DNA of 64,000 nt, taken from CAVYWD01 sp963772225. GTDB lineage: Bacteria; Myxococcota; Myxococcia; Myxococcales; UBA5297. The stretch covers positions 124,001 to 188,000 of the forward strand of contig CAVYWD010000003.1 of NCBI GenBank assembly GCA_963772225.1, given 5' to 3'. The translations under genes and the position numbers were made by a program. The stretch's first letter is position 1. Each line of letters begins with the position of its first letter. The notes under the pieces are model-generated. The model searched no databases, was not told the origin of the DNA, and saw nothing but the letters and a program-made list of their open reading frames with translations. Below, piece by piece: positions 1-8,440 of the stretch.

Positions 1-1744
1 CCTGCGCGAGGGCGGCCGGCAGGTTGATGACCGTGTACTCGGTCGGGCTCGCGGTGAGGGCGTCGTTCCAGAGGAGCGTCGCGACCTCGGTGCGGCTCGC
101 GGTGGAGAAGCCGTGGAGCCCGCGCGGGATCTGGTCGACCTGCCCGGGGTCCGCGGGCTCGGCGTAGGTCATGACCCCCTTCATCGCGAGCGGCAGCGCC
201 GGCATGCGGCCGAGCTCGGCGAGCACCGCGTGCGCCAGCGTCGTCGCCAGGGCGCCGCTCTTGTCCGCGGTCACGAAGCCGAGCTTCGTGCTCAGCCAGT
301 TGCCCATGCAGACGTGCTCCAGGTCGGCCTGCTGGAACATCCCGGAGAGGTCCGTCAGCAAGTCGAGCAGCGTTTGGACGTTGTTCGGCTGGTTGGAGTT
401 GCCGAGGTAGGCGAACTGCGACCCGTCGGGCAGCGAGAGAATGGCCGGCGCATATTGGGTGAACGAAAGCGGGCTCGTATTCTGCGCGCCGAGCACGCTG
501 CGCGCCCCCTCGAGCGACGTCAGCCAGTAGCCGCTGAAGTTGTTGAACGAGACGAAGTCCGCCTCCACCTTTTGGCCGAACAAGACGCGCCAATCGGCCG
601 AGAAGAGGATTTCGCCAGAAGGGGCGTACTGGTCGACCAGCTTGTCGGGGACGAAGTCGCCGTGCAGGAAGCTCGCGAGCCCGATGGACGAGGCCGGCCC
701 CACGGTCGCGCTCAGGGCTCCTTGGTACGAGGAGTACAGGTCGTCCAAGAGGGCCGGGACGGCGTCGCGCTGCACCTGGAGGCGGGCCTGGTAGGCCGCC
801 TGGCTCTCGTTCTTGCAGCTCCCGTCGGCGGCGGACGCGAGGCAGTTGCATTCCACGTCCTCGGCCCGGTTCGTCTGGTTCAGGGTATGCGACGGCTCGT
901 TCCAGATCTGCCAGGAGATGGGCGCCGCGTGATTCGAGGATTGCGCCCACTGCGCCATGAGCGCCGCCGCAGCGGGGATGTCCGTGGGGGCCGGGTGCTC
1001 CGCCGGCTTACAGATGTTTGCGGGCTGGTATTGCGCCGGCGCCCCCATGATTTCGTGAAGGATGCGAAGCCTCTTTGACGCGAGGAGGGTTTCGTAATCG
1101 CGCAAGAAGGCGGTCGGGGTCGGCAGGAGCGTCACGGGCCTGCCGGCCGCGTCGAGAATCTCGTCCACGGCGGGGTTTGGAAAGCCGCTGCCCGCGAACT
1201 TGAAGTAGTGGTCGAAATCGAAGCTCGTGCAGAACACGCCGGGTCCGATGTCGTCGAGGAAGGCGAAGCTGTCGACCAGGTCGCTGTGCTGGCTGGCCTC
1301 GTCGTAGCCGTTGCCGATGTTCGAGAAGAAGCCGAGCTTCGCCTTCACCAGCGGCAGGCCGCTCACCGTGGCGTAGTCCACGCCGATGCCGAAGGTCACG
1401 GTGTCGAGGCTGACGGGGGCGCCCGCGTCCGCGCCGGCGTCGCCACCGGCATCGTCAATCGAGCCCGAGTCCCAGGACGCGGCGTCGGACGATCCGGCGT
1501 CCGAGAAGCCGAAGCCAGCGTCCGTGACGCCCTCGCTCGCGTCGGCCAAGCGGGCATCCGCTGGGCCAGAGTCGGCACTTGCGCCCGCGTCGTCCGAAAG
1601 GCCCGCGTCCCCCGCCGCACCCGCGTCGCTCGCGCCGGATCGGGGCGCTCCGCAAGCGAGGAAGAGCAAGCCCAGCATTGCCAGCAGCGACGAGGAACCC
1701 GGGCTCAAGCGCTTCGGCGTTCGAGGTCGCATTCCACCTGCCAT
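1..1744 (-). CDS. Lipoprotein with clan GH-A glycoside hydrolase-like domain, 3' end outside window
   Basis: The 581 visible codons start at the ATG complementary to 1742-1744; a second ATG lies four codons on. A signal peptide of about 20 hydrophobic residues ends in a lipobox (LFLAC), so export and lipid anchoring are likely. About 70 residues rich in Asp, Ala, Gly and Ser follow, a linker typical of myxobacterial lipoproteins. The globular part contains the string WQIWNEPSH; Asn-Glu-Pro after a beta strand is the acid/base signature of clan GH-A hydrolases (for example GH39). This suggests a surface or periplasmic sugar hydrolase. The nucleophile cannot be assigned and the C-terminus lies beyond the left edge, so the substrate is unknown. 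Confidence 0.75.
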   Translation of the reverse strand, partial: MAGGMRPRTPKRLSPGSSSLLAMLGLLFLACGAPRSGASDAGAAGDAGLSDDAGASADSGPADARLADASEGVTDAGFGFSDAGSSDAASWDSGSIDDAGGDAGADAGAPVSLDTVTFGIGVDYATVSGLPLVKAKLGFFSNIGNGYDEASQHSDLVDSFAFLDDIGPGVFCTSFDFDHYFKFAGSGFPNPAVDEILDAAGRPVTLLPTPTAFLRDYETLLASKRLRILHEIMGAPAQYQPANICKPAEHPAPTDIPAAAALMAQWAQSSNHAAPISWQIWNEPSHTLNQTNRAEDVECNCLASAADGSCKNESQAAYQARLQVQRDAVPALLDDLYSSYQGALSATVGPASSIGLASFLHGDFVPDKLVDQYAPSGEILFSADWRVLFGQKVEADFVSFNNFSGYWLTSLEGARSVLGAQNTSPLSFTQYAPAILSLPDGSQFAYLGNSNQPNNVQTLLDLLTDLSGMFQQADLEHVCMGNWLSTKLGFVTADKSGALATTLAHAVLAELGRMPALPLAMKGVMTYAEPADPGQVDQIPRGLHGFSTASRTEVATLLWNDALTASPTEYTVINLPAALAQ

Positions 1745-1903
1745 GTTCGGGCTCTTGAGGTCGGAGGTCAGGAATCGAGCAAAAGATGATTGATGCACAG
1801 GCTGTCGGCGAGGTCGAGACGCTTCGGGCAGGAGCCCACCGACGTGCCGTTCTCAACACGCCTTCGGCCGGAAGGTTTCGGCGCGAAGCGCGCTCCGGCG
1901 GCC

Positions 1904-1974
1904 GAATGGCGTTCGCCTCCGGGGCGCTGCCGGTGCGCACCGAGATATCGCCGCCCGCGGCGATGATGCGGTCC
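1904..1974 (-). pseudogene. 71-bp stray fragment of sdhB
   Basis: This stretch matches positions 5290-5360 inside the sdhB gene with only two visible mismatches. It encodes DRIIAAGGDISVRTGSAPEA in the same minus-strand sense, and the flanks on both sides are unrelated to sdhB. It cannot make a protein on its own. It lies immediately upstream of another gene fragment (Rpn-type, 2034), marking a rearrangement junction. Confidence 0.85.
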
Positions 1975-2033
1975 GCGCGCCGGCCTAGGCGCTTGGACTT
2001 GGACGGGGCTCCGGACGGATACTCCTGGAAGCG

Positions 2034-2414
2034 GTGGAGGACCTGACGAAGCTGCCCGAGGACTCCTACGAGAAGCGGGTGCTGGCGCGGCGGCTGGTGA
2101 TGCTTCACCTCGAGTTGAAGGAGCGGCCCCGCGAGCGGTCGCCTGAAGAAGAGGAGTTCGTCATGACCGGCGAGCAGATGCTCCAAGAGCTGGAAACCAA
2201 GGCGCGCGGGGAAGGGCGCGAGGCAGGGCGCGATGAAGGGGCGCAGCAGATGGTTCGAACCCTCTACGAAACGCGCTTCGGGGCGATGCCGCAACGGGTC
2301 TCCGAGAGATTGGAGACCATTCGCGACATGGAGCGGCTCAAGTGCCTCATCAAGGCGTGCGCGACCGAGCCAGCAAGAACAATCCAGGGGATGATCGCCG
2401 CGGAGCTTCATTGA
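2034..2414 (+). pseudogene. C-terminal fragment of Rpn/PD-(D/E)XK nuclease-family transposase-like protein
   Basis: The 126 residues begin EDLTKLPEDSYEKRVLARRL and are rich in Glu, Arg and Lys, with a charged helical stretch (EGREAGRDEGAQQMV) and an RFG motif. This is the look of the C-terminal part of Rpn-family recombination-promoting nucleases. The N-terminal nuclease core is missing: upstream in frame there is only a stop at 1986 and then the sdhB fragment. The reading frame is intact to a TGA at 2414, so truncation is more likely than gradual decay. The family call is from pattern only. Confidence 0.5.
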
Positions 2415-2569
2415 GCCGACATGCGGCGTCGCCACCCGATTCGCTGATTCACTGAGACGAGGCCCGGTCGACCGAGGCGGTCGGAGACCTCCAGCCAGGC
2501 CTTCGCGTGGAAGCGCATGTTGTCGACGAGGGTGCCGTCGAGGTCGAAGACAGCGGCATCGAAGCGCAT
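2408..2569 (-). pseudogene. N-terminal fragment of a HAD-superfamily hydrolase
   Basis: The first residues, MRFDAAVFDLDGTLVDNMRF, hold the DxDxT motif I of HAD phosphatases of the beta-phosphoglucomutase type. Only about 40 residues of family sequence follow before it runs into unrelated sequence and stops at 53 residues (normal length about 220). Its ATG lies 8 bp after the stop of the steroid reductase gene, so the two were probably one operon. The break coincides with the 3' end of the Rpn-type fragment coming the other way. Confidence 0.7.
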
Positions 2570-2577
2570 GGCGGATT

Positions 2578-3327
2578 TCACCAGAGGAACGGCACGAGCG
2601 CGCGGCGCGAGCGGGGGTAGTCGGGAAAAGTCTCGCGGTACCAGCGCAGGTTCGAGCGGGCGCGCGGCGCGAGATTGGCGATGGTCCACGCCGCGAACGA
2701 CACACCGGCGAGCGACCAGGTGAGAAGCGCCCAGGCGCACCACTCGAGGATCTCGCCCAGGTAGTTCGGGCTGGAGATGAGCTCGTAGGGACCGCCGCGC
2801 GGGATCTGGTAGCCGGTCTCGCCCGGCGCGCGGAGCCCGCGCAGGACGGAGTCGGACCAGCGGTTCAGGGCGAACCCGGCGGCGAAGAGGGCGGTGCCGG
2901 CGAAGAAGCGCGGATCGGCGAGCCAGCGCGCGGGCCGGTCGGCCAGGAAAAAGAGGGAGTAGCCGTTGAGCGAGGCGTTGGCGAGGTTGAAGGCGACCGC
3001 CATGGCGGGAATGGACGCCGGCATGGAGTGCGGATTTCGGAGCGTGAAGGGATAGACGAACGCGCGGTGAAGGTAGTGCGCCTCCCAGAGGACGAGGAAG
3101 GCGACGGCCGCGGGCCCGCGGTTCTTCCCCAGCGCGAACAAGAGCGCGAAGGCCGCCGGCGAGACCGACTCCATGAGGGCCCAGGCCAGCTTCGCGGGGA
3201 TCGGCGGGCCCCAGCCCTTGCGCGCGTGGCGTCCGTAGGGCGCGGAGATGAAGTGCAGCGCGGCGAAGATGACGGCGGCGACGGCAATCCAGGCGAGGGC
3301 GAGGTTCCGGAAGAGTTCGGGGCGCAT
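2578..3327 (-). CDS. Steroid 5-alpha-reductase family membrane protein
   Basis: This 249-residue protein has at least six hydrophobic segments and close to the length of animal SRD5A1/2 enzymes. The C-terminal half carries the family signature as YQIPRGGPYELISSPNYLGE followed by EWCAWAL. The known reaction of this family is NADPH-dependent reduction of the delta-4 bond of 3-oxo steroids or of enoyl chains in the membrane. A HAD fragment follows 8 bp later. Bacterial members occur in sterol-making myxobacteria; whether the host makes sterols cannot be told here. A broader family of isoprenylcysteine methyltransferase-like proteins (DUF1295) is the alternative, but the PNY-GE motif favours the reductase. 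Confidence 0.8.
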   Translation of the reverse strand: MRPELFRNLALAWIAVAAVIFAALHFISAPYGRHARKGWGPPIPAKLAWALMESVSPAAFALLFALGKNRGPAAVAFLVLWEAHYLHRAFVYPFTLRNPHSMPASIPAMAVAFNLANASLNGYSLFFLADRPARWLADPRFFAGTALFAAGFALNRWSDSVLRGLRAPGETGYQIPRGGPYELISSPNYLGEILEWCAWALLTWSLAGVSFAAWTIANLAPRARSNLRWYRETFPDYPRSRRALVPFLW

Positions 3328-3388
3328 GCGCTGGGAAGCCTAGCCTGAAGGCGTTGCGCTCTGCCGAGAATGTGACACGGGCTCTTCA

Positions 3389-3600
3389 TCAGACCGTGGC
3401 TTGTCTCAAGTGCGGCGTGAGGCATACTGACCGGCGCGCGCCCAAGCCGCGTGCCTGCCTTTCTCCCTCAACGAATCGAGAAGCCGGAATGCTCAGACCG
3501 TGGCTTGTCTCAAGTGCGGCGTGAGGCATACTGACCGGCGCGCGCCCAAGCCGCGTGCCTGCCTTTCTCCCTCAACGAATCGAGAAGCCGGAATGCTCAG
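3389..3600 (+). repeat. Tandem direct repeat, 2 x 104 bp, covering promoter and start codon
   Basis: Positions 3389-3492 and 3493-3596 are identical by eye, with the first four bases repeated again at 3597-3600. Each copy ends with the ATG context of the downstream lipoprotein gene, so the first copy's ATG (3489) opens an 11-codon reading frame (MLRPWLVSSAA) while only the second (3593) leads into the gene. The lack of differences suggests a recent duplication or an assembly artefact. Confidence 0.95.
3505..3532 (+). promoter_or_regulatory. Candidate sigma-70-type promoter, duplicated
   Basis: TTGTCT (3505-3510) and CATACT (3527-3532) are separated by 16 bp and lie about 60 bp before the ATG at 3593. 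The same pair occurs 104 bp upstream (3401-3406 and 3423-3428) because of the tandem repeat, so the gene may have two identical promoters. Assignment is by consensus only. Confidence 0.35.
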
Positions 3601-4663
3601 TCCCTCAGCCGAGCTGCTTCGGAGACCCACTTTGTTTCTCGCGCTTCTGCTCGCCGGAGCTGCATGCGCGCCCGACGACAGAGTCGTGGAGTCAACGGGC
3701 CAGGCTCTCACGCAGGCCTGTTTCGTCCCTCCGGCTTGCGAAGCACCCCCGCCCAATCCCGGGCCCGCCACCGGCTTTCGCAAGCTCAGCTCGCTGCTCA
3801 AGACCTGGACCGGCGCACCGAACCACCGGGTCCACGACCTTCTGCTGAAGCCCGCCGACGCTCAATGGGTCATTGGCACGTTCGCGTACGACGGAATCGC
3901 GACGTCGAACCTCGAAGACGAAGACGTCGACATCTATCTCCTTCGGGGCTGCGGCTCCCAGTGGGAGCTCCTCGGGACCTCTCGCACGACGGATGACGGT
4001 GGGCACGCGACCGTCGAGGGTGTGGTCGATTCGGGTGGCCATGTGTACTTCCAGATTCCGGCGAGCCAGGCGCTGGGCCTCGGGCGTCACAAGGTCCGCC
4101 TCGTGGTTCGAGGAGACCGGACGACGACCGAGGGGTTCATCGAGGTTCAGCCCGAGGGCTCCTCGACCTTCGTCAGCGACGTCGATGGGACCCTGACGAC
4201 GAGCGAGCTGGCTGAGGTCGGGGGCGTTCTGACGAACACGATTCCTGACGCCAACCAGGGCTCGGCTGACGCGTTGACGCAGCTCGCCGCCGCCGGGTAC
4301 CGACCTATCTACCTGACGGCGCGCACCGAATCCGAGGTCAATCGGACTCGCGCCTTTCTGCAAGCGCGCGGCTTTCCGCCCGGCGTGGTTCGCACGAGCC
4401 AGGGCAACGGGCTGATTGGTCTGTCGGGTGCCGCGGCCGCCACCTACAAGGCCTTTGAGATTCGCTTGTTCCAGGGCCATGGGTTCAAGGTGGCGCTCGG
4501 CATTGGGAACGCAGACACCGACGCTCAGGCCTACCAGCAGACTGGCGTGGCCGAGAACTTCTCGTACCTGACCGACGCCGGTCTGCCGTACGGGGCCCAG
4601 CGTTTCGACGCCTACTCGAGCCTCGTCGCCGCCGTCAGGCTCCCGGCGCTCTGCAGCCCCTGA
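3593..4663 (+). CDS. Lipoprotein with LNS2/HAD-type phosphatase domain
   Basis: The 356-residue protein starts at the ATG at 3593, which gives a proper lipoprotein signal (FLALLLAGAAC). Residues about 45-185 form a beta-rich region. From about residue 190 the HAD motif SDVDGTLTTSE appears, followed by the pattern of the LNS2 domain of lipins and phosphatidylinositol-transfer proteins (YLTARTESEVNRTRAFLQ, then GNADTDAQAYQQ). Lipins dephosphorylate phosphatidate; both Asp residues of DxDGT are present, so phosphatase activity is possible, and the lipid anchor would place it in the envelope. It stands alone, with a degraded IS91-type fragment downstream on the other strand. Confidence 0.8.
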   Translation: MLSPSAELLRRPTLFLALLLAGAACAPDDRVVESTGQALTQACFVPPACEAPPPNPGPATGFRKLSSLLKTWTGAPNHRVHDLLLKPADAQWVIGTFAYDGIATSNLEDEDVDIYLLRGCGSQWELLGTSRTTDDGGHATVEGVVDSGGHVYFQIPASQALGLGRHKVRLVVRGDRTTTEGFIEVQPEGSSTFVSDVDGTLTTSELAEVGGVLTNTIPDANQGSADALTQLAAAGYRPIYLTARTESEVNRTRAFLQARGFPPGVVRTSQGNGLIGLSGAAAATYKAFEIRLFQGHGFKVALGIGNADTDAQAYQQTGVAENFSYLTDAGLPYGAQRFDAYSSLVAAVRLPALCSP

Positions 4664-4960
4664 CGACCCAAACGAACAGGTCTTTGAATCGAAGGTGAAG
4701 CCTGCCGCCGCAAGCGCACTGCAGGACGTCAGCTTGGAACCCTCTCCGGAGCCAAGAAGCCCAATTCAGATGGCGAGCTCGCTCGGGCATGGGGGGGCCG
4801 CCTGGGGGGCGACTTCCTGAAGCTCGCTTTGCCGACGCGCGAGGCGCTGGCGCACGTGCTGAAGAAGGTCGCGGTGAAGGCCTTGAGCACGGTGCGGCGC
4901 CGCGATCGGAGCTTTCGCCGCCCAGGCGTTCGCGAATTCTCCTGAGAAACGACCGAAGCG
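4664..4960 (-). mobile_element. Degraded IS91-family transposase C-terminal fragment
   Basis: On the minus strand 4793-4700 reads PERARHLNWASWLRRGFQAD then VLQCACGGRLHL. This is the same piece of protein as in the IS91-type fragments at 49016 and 54292 (PERTRRLDWASLLQRVF, then a CRCGG zinc motif), but much more diverged. Upstream, 4794-4960 reads as an Arg/Pro/Ala-rich linker without clear homology. There is no start codon or complete domain, so this is an old remnant. Confidence 0.6.
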
Positions 4961-4981
4961 TGCTCCGCGGCGTCGCCGAAC

Positions 4982-5719
4982 CTACAGCGCAGCCCTGAGG
5001 AAATCGCGGTTCATTCGCGCGATGACCTGGAGCTTGATCTCCGCCGGGCAGACCGCCTCGCACTCGCCGATGATGGAGCAGTGACCGAAGCCCTCGCGCC
5101 TCGCCTGCGCGGCCATGGCCAGCGCCCGCCGCGCCCGCTCCGGCTGCCCTTGGGGCAAATCGCCGAGATGGGCAATCTTGGAGCCGGTGAAGAGCGCCGC
5201 CGAGGCGTTGGGGCATGCCGCGATGCACGCGCCGCAGCCGATACACGCCGCGGCCGCCATGGCGCGGTCCGCGTCCACCTTGCCGATGAGAATGGCGTTC
5301 GCCTCCGGGGCGCTGCCGGTGCGCACCGAGATATAGCCGCCCGCGGCGATGATCCGGTCCAGGGCCGATTTGTCCACGACGAGGTCCTTGAGGACCGGCA
5401 GCGCGGCGGCGCGGAAGGGCTCGAGCCGAAGCGCCTGTCCGTCGCGAAAGTGGCGCAGGTGGAGCTGGCAGACGGTGCCCGGGTGGATGGGCCCGTGGGC
5501 CTGCCCGTCCACCAGGAAGCCGCAGGTGCCGCAAATGCCCTCGCGGCAATCCGAGTCGAAGGCGATCGGCGGCACGCCTTGGACCACGAGCCGCGCGTTG
5601 AGCACGTCGAGCATCTCCAGAAAGGACATATGCAGGCTCGCGTCCGGCACCTCGTAATGCTCGAAGCGCCCCTGGGCCAGCGGGCTTTCCTGGCGCCAGA
5701 CGTCGAGCAGGATTCTCAC
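4982..5719 (-). CDS. sdhB: Succinate dehydrogenase/fumarate reductase iron-sulfur subunit
   Basis: SdhB, 245 residues, carries electrons from the flavoprotein to the membrane cytochrome of complex II. Cys58, Cys63, Cys66 (SDCREGICGTC) and Cys84 bind the 2Fe-2S cluster. CIGCGACIAACP and the later GHCSIIGECEAVCP supply ligands for the 4Fe-4S and 3Fe-4S clusters. The chosen start is GTG at 5719, which overlaps the sdhA stop in the sequence GTGA; longer readings simply run into sdhA. It is the last gene of sdhC-sdhA-sdhB. A 71-bp piece of this gene is duplicated at 1904-1974. Confidence 0.95.
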   Translation of the reverse strand: MRILLDVWRQESPLAQGRFEHYEVPDASLHMSFLEMLDVLNARLVVQGVPPIAFDSDCREGICGTCGFLVDGQAHGPIHPGTVCQLHLRHFRDGQALRLEPFRAAALPVLKDLVVDKSALDRIIAAGGYISVRTGSAPEANAILIGKVDADRAMAAAACIGCGACIAACPNASAALFTGSKIAHLGDLPQGQPERARRALAMAAQARREGFGHCSIIGECEAVCPAEIKLQVIARMNRDFLRAAL

Positions 5720-7626
5720 TTGTAGCTCCGGGCCGCCGGGGCCATCGCCTCGAAAGTGAGCGGTTCTTTGTGCAACACCGGGGGAGCTCCCGCGCCTTTC
5801 CATTCCCACGCCGCGACGTACGCGAACCGCTCGTCGTCGCGCTTCGCTTCGCCTTCGGGCGTCTGGTATTCGGTCCTGAAATGCGCCCCGCACGATTCCT
5901 CGCGGTCGAGCGCGTCTCTCGCGAGGAGCTGGGCGAGCTCGAAGTCATCGGCGACCCTGCCGGCCCGCTCGAGCTCCTGGTTCAAGGACTCGGCCTTTCC
6001 GCCCACCTTGATGCGCCGCCAGAAGGCCTCTCGCATCCGCGGGATCTCCTCGAGCACGTGCGTCAGGCTCTCGCGGCTGCGCGTCATGCCGGCCTCGTTC
6101 CACAGGAGATTCCCGAGCTGGCGGTGGAAATGGTCCACCGGCAGGTCGCCGGGATTCTCCACCAGGCGCTGAATCTGCGAGCGCACCTGGGCCATGGCTT
6201 CGGCAAACTCGGGGCGCCCCGCGTCGACGCGGGTGTTGAGCCGGGCGAGGTAGTCTCCCAGCGTGGCGGGGATGATGAAATAGCCGTCGGCCAGGCCTTG
6301 CATCAGCGCGCTCGCGCCCAGCCGGTTGGCGCCGTGGTCCGAGAAGTTCGCCTCGCCGAGCACGAAGAGCCCGGGCACGTTCGACTGGAGGTCGTAGTCC
6401 ACCCAGAGCCCGCCCATGGTGTAATGGAGCGCCGGGTAGATGCGCATGGGAGCGCGGTGCGCGTCCTCGCCGGTGATCCGCTCATACATGGTGAACAGGT
6501 TGCCGTACCGGTCGTCCATGACGGCGCGACCCAAGCGCTGAAAGGCGTCGCGAAAGTCCAAATAGACGCCGCGGCCGCCCGGCCCGACGCCGCGGCCGTC
6601 GTCGCAGACGTGCTTGGCCGCCCGCGAGGAGATGTCGCGCGGCGAGAGGTTTCCGTAGGTCGGGTAGAGGCGCTCCAAGAAATAGTCGCGCTCGCCGTCC
6701 GGGATCTGGTCGGGCGGCCGGGCGTCGCCGCGGCGGACGGGGACCCAGATGCGCCCGTCGTTCCTGAGCGACTCGCTCATGAGCGTGAGCTTCGATTGGT
6801 ATTCGCCGGACTGCGGAATGCAGGTCGGGTGAATTTGCGTGTAGCAGGGGTTCGCGAAGAAGGCGCCGCGCTTGTGGGCGCGCCAGAGGGCGGTGGCGTT
6901 GCAGCCCCGGGCATTCGTCGAGAGAAAGAAGACGTTCGAATAGCCGCCGGTCGCGAGCAGCACGGCGTCGCCGGCGTGAGCGCGAAGCTCACCGGTCGCG
7001 AGGCTCCGAACGATGATGCCCCGCGCGCGGCCGTCCACGACGACCAGGTCGAGCATCTCGGTGCGCGGGAAGATCTCCACCGTTCCCGCCGCTCGCTGAC
7101 GCAGGAGCGCCTGATACGCGCCCAGCAACAGCTGCTGGCCGGTCTGACCGCGGGCATAAAACGTGCGCGAGACCAGCGTCCCGCCGAAGGAGCGGTTGGC
7201 GAGCGCGCCGCCGTATTCGCGGGCGAAAGGCACGCCTTGGGCCACGCATTGATCGATGATGGCCAGTGAAAGCTCCGCGAGCCTGTAGACGTTGGCCTCG
7301 CGCGAGCGGAAATCGCCCCCCTTCAGCGTGTCGTAGAAAAGCCGGAATACCGAGTCGCCGTCGTTCTGGTAATTCTTGGCGGCGTTGATGCCCCCTTGGG
7401 CCGCGATGCTGTGGGCGCGCCGGGGGCTGTCCTGGTAGCAAAACGATTTCACCGAATAGCCGAGCTCGCCCAGAGACGCCGCCGCCGAGCTGCCCGCCAG
7501 GCCAGTGCCCACGACCAGGACGGTGAACTTCCGCTTGTTGGCCGGGTTGACCAGCTTCAGCTCGAGCTTGCGCCGGGCCCACTTGGCGTCCAGCGGCCCC
7601 GAGGGGATCTTCGCGTCGAGCGGCAT
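5716..7626 (-). CDS. sdhA: Succinate dehydrogenase/fumarate reductase flavoprotein subunit
   Basis: The 636-residue catalytic subunit oxidises succinate (or reduces fumarate). The FAD-binding GTGLAGSSAA loop is near residue 40, and the flavin-linking His is expected at residue 72 in RRAHSIAAQGGINAA. HPTCIP and the R-x-P-x-H-Y pattern near RIYPALHYTMGG give active-site residues. The ATG at 7626 lies 2 bp after the sdhC stop, and the 3' end overlaps sdhB. Subunit order C-A-B with a 5-helix cytochrome is that of type B enzymes (Bacteroidetes, Epsilonproteobacteria, Myxococcota). Confidence 0.96.
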   Translation of the reverse strand: MPLDAKIPSGPLDAKWARRKLELKLVNPANKRKFTVLVVGTGLAGSSAAASLGELGYSVKSFCYQDSPRRAHSIAAQGGINAAKNYQNDGDSVFRLFYDTLKGGDFRSREANVYRLAELSLAIIDQCVAQGVPFAREYGGALANRSFGGTLVSRTFYARGQTGQQLLLGAYQALLRQRAAGTVEIFPRTEMLDLVVVDGRARGIIVRSLATGELRAHAGDAVLLATGGYSNVFFLSTNARGCNATALWRAHKRGAFFANPCYTQIHPTCIPQSGEYQSKLTLMSESLRNDGRIWVPVRRGDARPPDQIPDGERDYFLERLYPTYGNLSPRDISSRAAKHVCDDGRGVGPGGRGVYLDFRDAFQRLGRAVMDDRYGNLFTMYERITGEDAHRAPMRIYPALHYTMGGLWVDYDLQSNVPGLFVLGEANFSDHGANRLGASALMQGLADGYFIIPATLGDYLARLNTRVDAGRPEFAEAMAQVRSQIQRLVENPGDLPVDHFHRQLGNLLWNEAGMTRSRESLTHVLEEIPRMREAFWRRIKVGGKAESLNQELERAGRVADDFELAQLLARDALDREESCGAHFRTEYQTPEGEAKRDDERFAYVAAWEWKGAGAPPVLHKEPLTFEAMAPAARSYK

Positions 7627-7628
7627 GG

Positions 7629-8327
7629 TCAGCGGCTCCCCAGCCCGGCGAGGATGGCGATGGGGATGGACGCGAAGGCGAGCGCGAGGGCCGTGCCGAT
7701 CACCGCCGCGCCGGAGCGGACCTTGGGCGTGGCGCGCGGGCTGCGCCAGCCCAGCGAGGTGAGAAAGGCGTAGAGCCCGTGCCAGAGGTGCAGTCCCAGG
7801 GCGACCATGGCGGCGAGGTAGATGGCCGCCGGCACCGCCTGCCTCAGGCCGATAATGAGGTTGTCGTAGACGTCCTCGATGCCGCGGAAATCGGGGTGGA
7901 TGATTCCGAGCGCCATGTGCAGCACGTGGTAGATGGCGTAGGCGAGGATAGCCAGGCCGGTCCAAATCATGGTGAGCGACGGCAGGCTCGCCTGGAGGTT
8001 CTCGCGGCGCGCGTAGGGGACCGGCCGCGCGCGCCGCCGACGAAAGGTGAGGAGCAGCGCGGCCCCGGCGTGAATGACCAATGCCGCAAAGAGGAGGGCG
8101 CGGATGGCCCAGATGATCCAGGCGATGACCGGTACCTCGAGCGCGCGGGCGTAGCCATTGATCACCGCGCGCCCTCCGAACACGGTCAGGTTGCCCACCA
8201 CGTGCTCGACGAGGAAGAGCGAGAGGAAGATGCCGGTCACCGACATCGCGGCTTTGAGCCCGATGGGGTTTCCCCAGAAAGTGGCGGCTTCGGCGGCCGT
8301 GGGCTCGTTCGGCACATCGCGTTCCAC
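7629..8327 (-). CDS. sdhC: Succinate dehydrogenase cytochrome b subunit, type B
   Basis: The 232-residue membrane protein has five hydrophobic segments and His residues placed for two haems (in LVEHVVGN, LVIHAGAA, YAIYHVLHMALG and GLHLWHGLY). It anchors SdhAB and exchanges electrons with quinone. The ATG at 8327 gives a short soluble N-terminus (MERDVPNEPTAAEAATFWGN) as in related SdhC proteins. It is the first gene of the operon, followed 2 bp later by sdhA; the 110 bp upstream must hold the promoter, though no clear boxes stand out. Confidence 0.93.
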   Translation of the reverse strand: MERDVPNEPTAAEAATFWGNPIGLKAAMSVTGIFLSLFLVEHVVGNLTVFGGRAVINGYARALEVPVIAWIIWAIRALLFAALVIHAGAALLLTFRRRRARPVPYARRENLQASLPSLTMIWTGLAILAYAIYHVLHMALGIIHPDFRGIEDVYDNLIIGLRQAVPAAIYLAAMVALGLHLWHGLYAFLTSLGWRSPRATPKVRSGAAVIGTALALAFASIPIAILAGLGSR

Positions 8328-8440
8328 GAAGAATCCTGGGAAAGCCTTTCGGCCCTTTCCAGGTGGTTTCGATGGCTCCCGAGCGCAACGACCTCAAAGA
8401 GGTGGCGGCGCGGCGCACCTGTGGCGAGGGGCTGGCCGGC

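Noticed and set aside
5770..7269. Plus-strand open frame of 499 codons opposite sdhA
   Set aside because: Antisense of the flavoprotein gene; sequence is low-complexity and lacks motifs.
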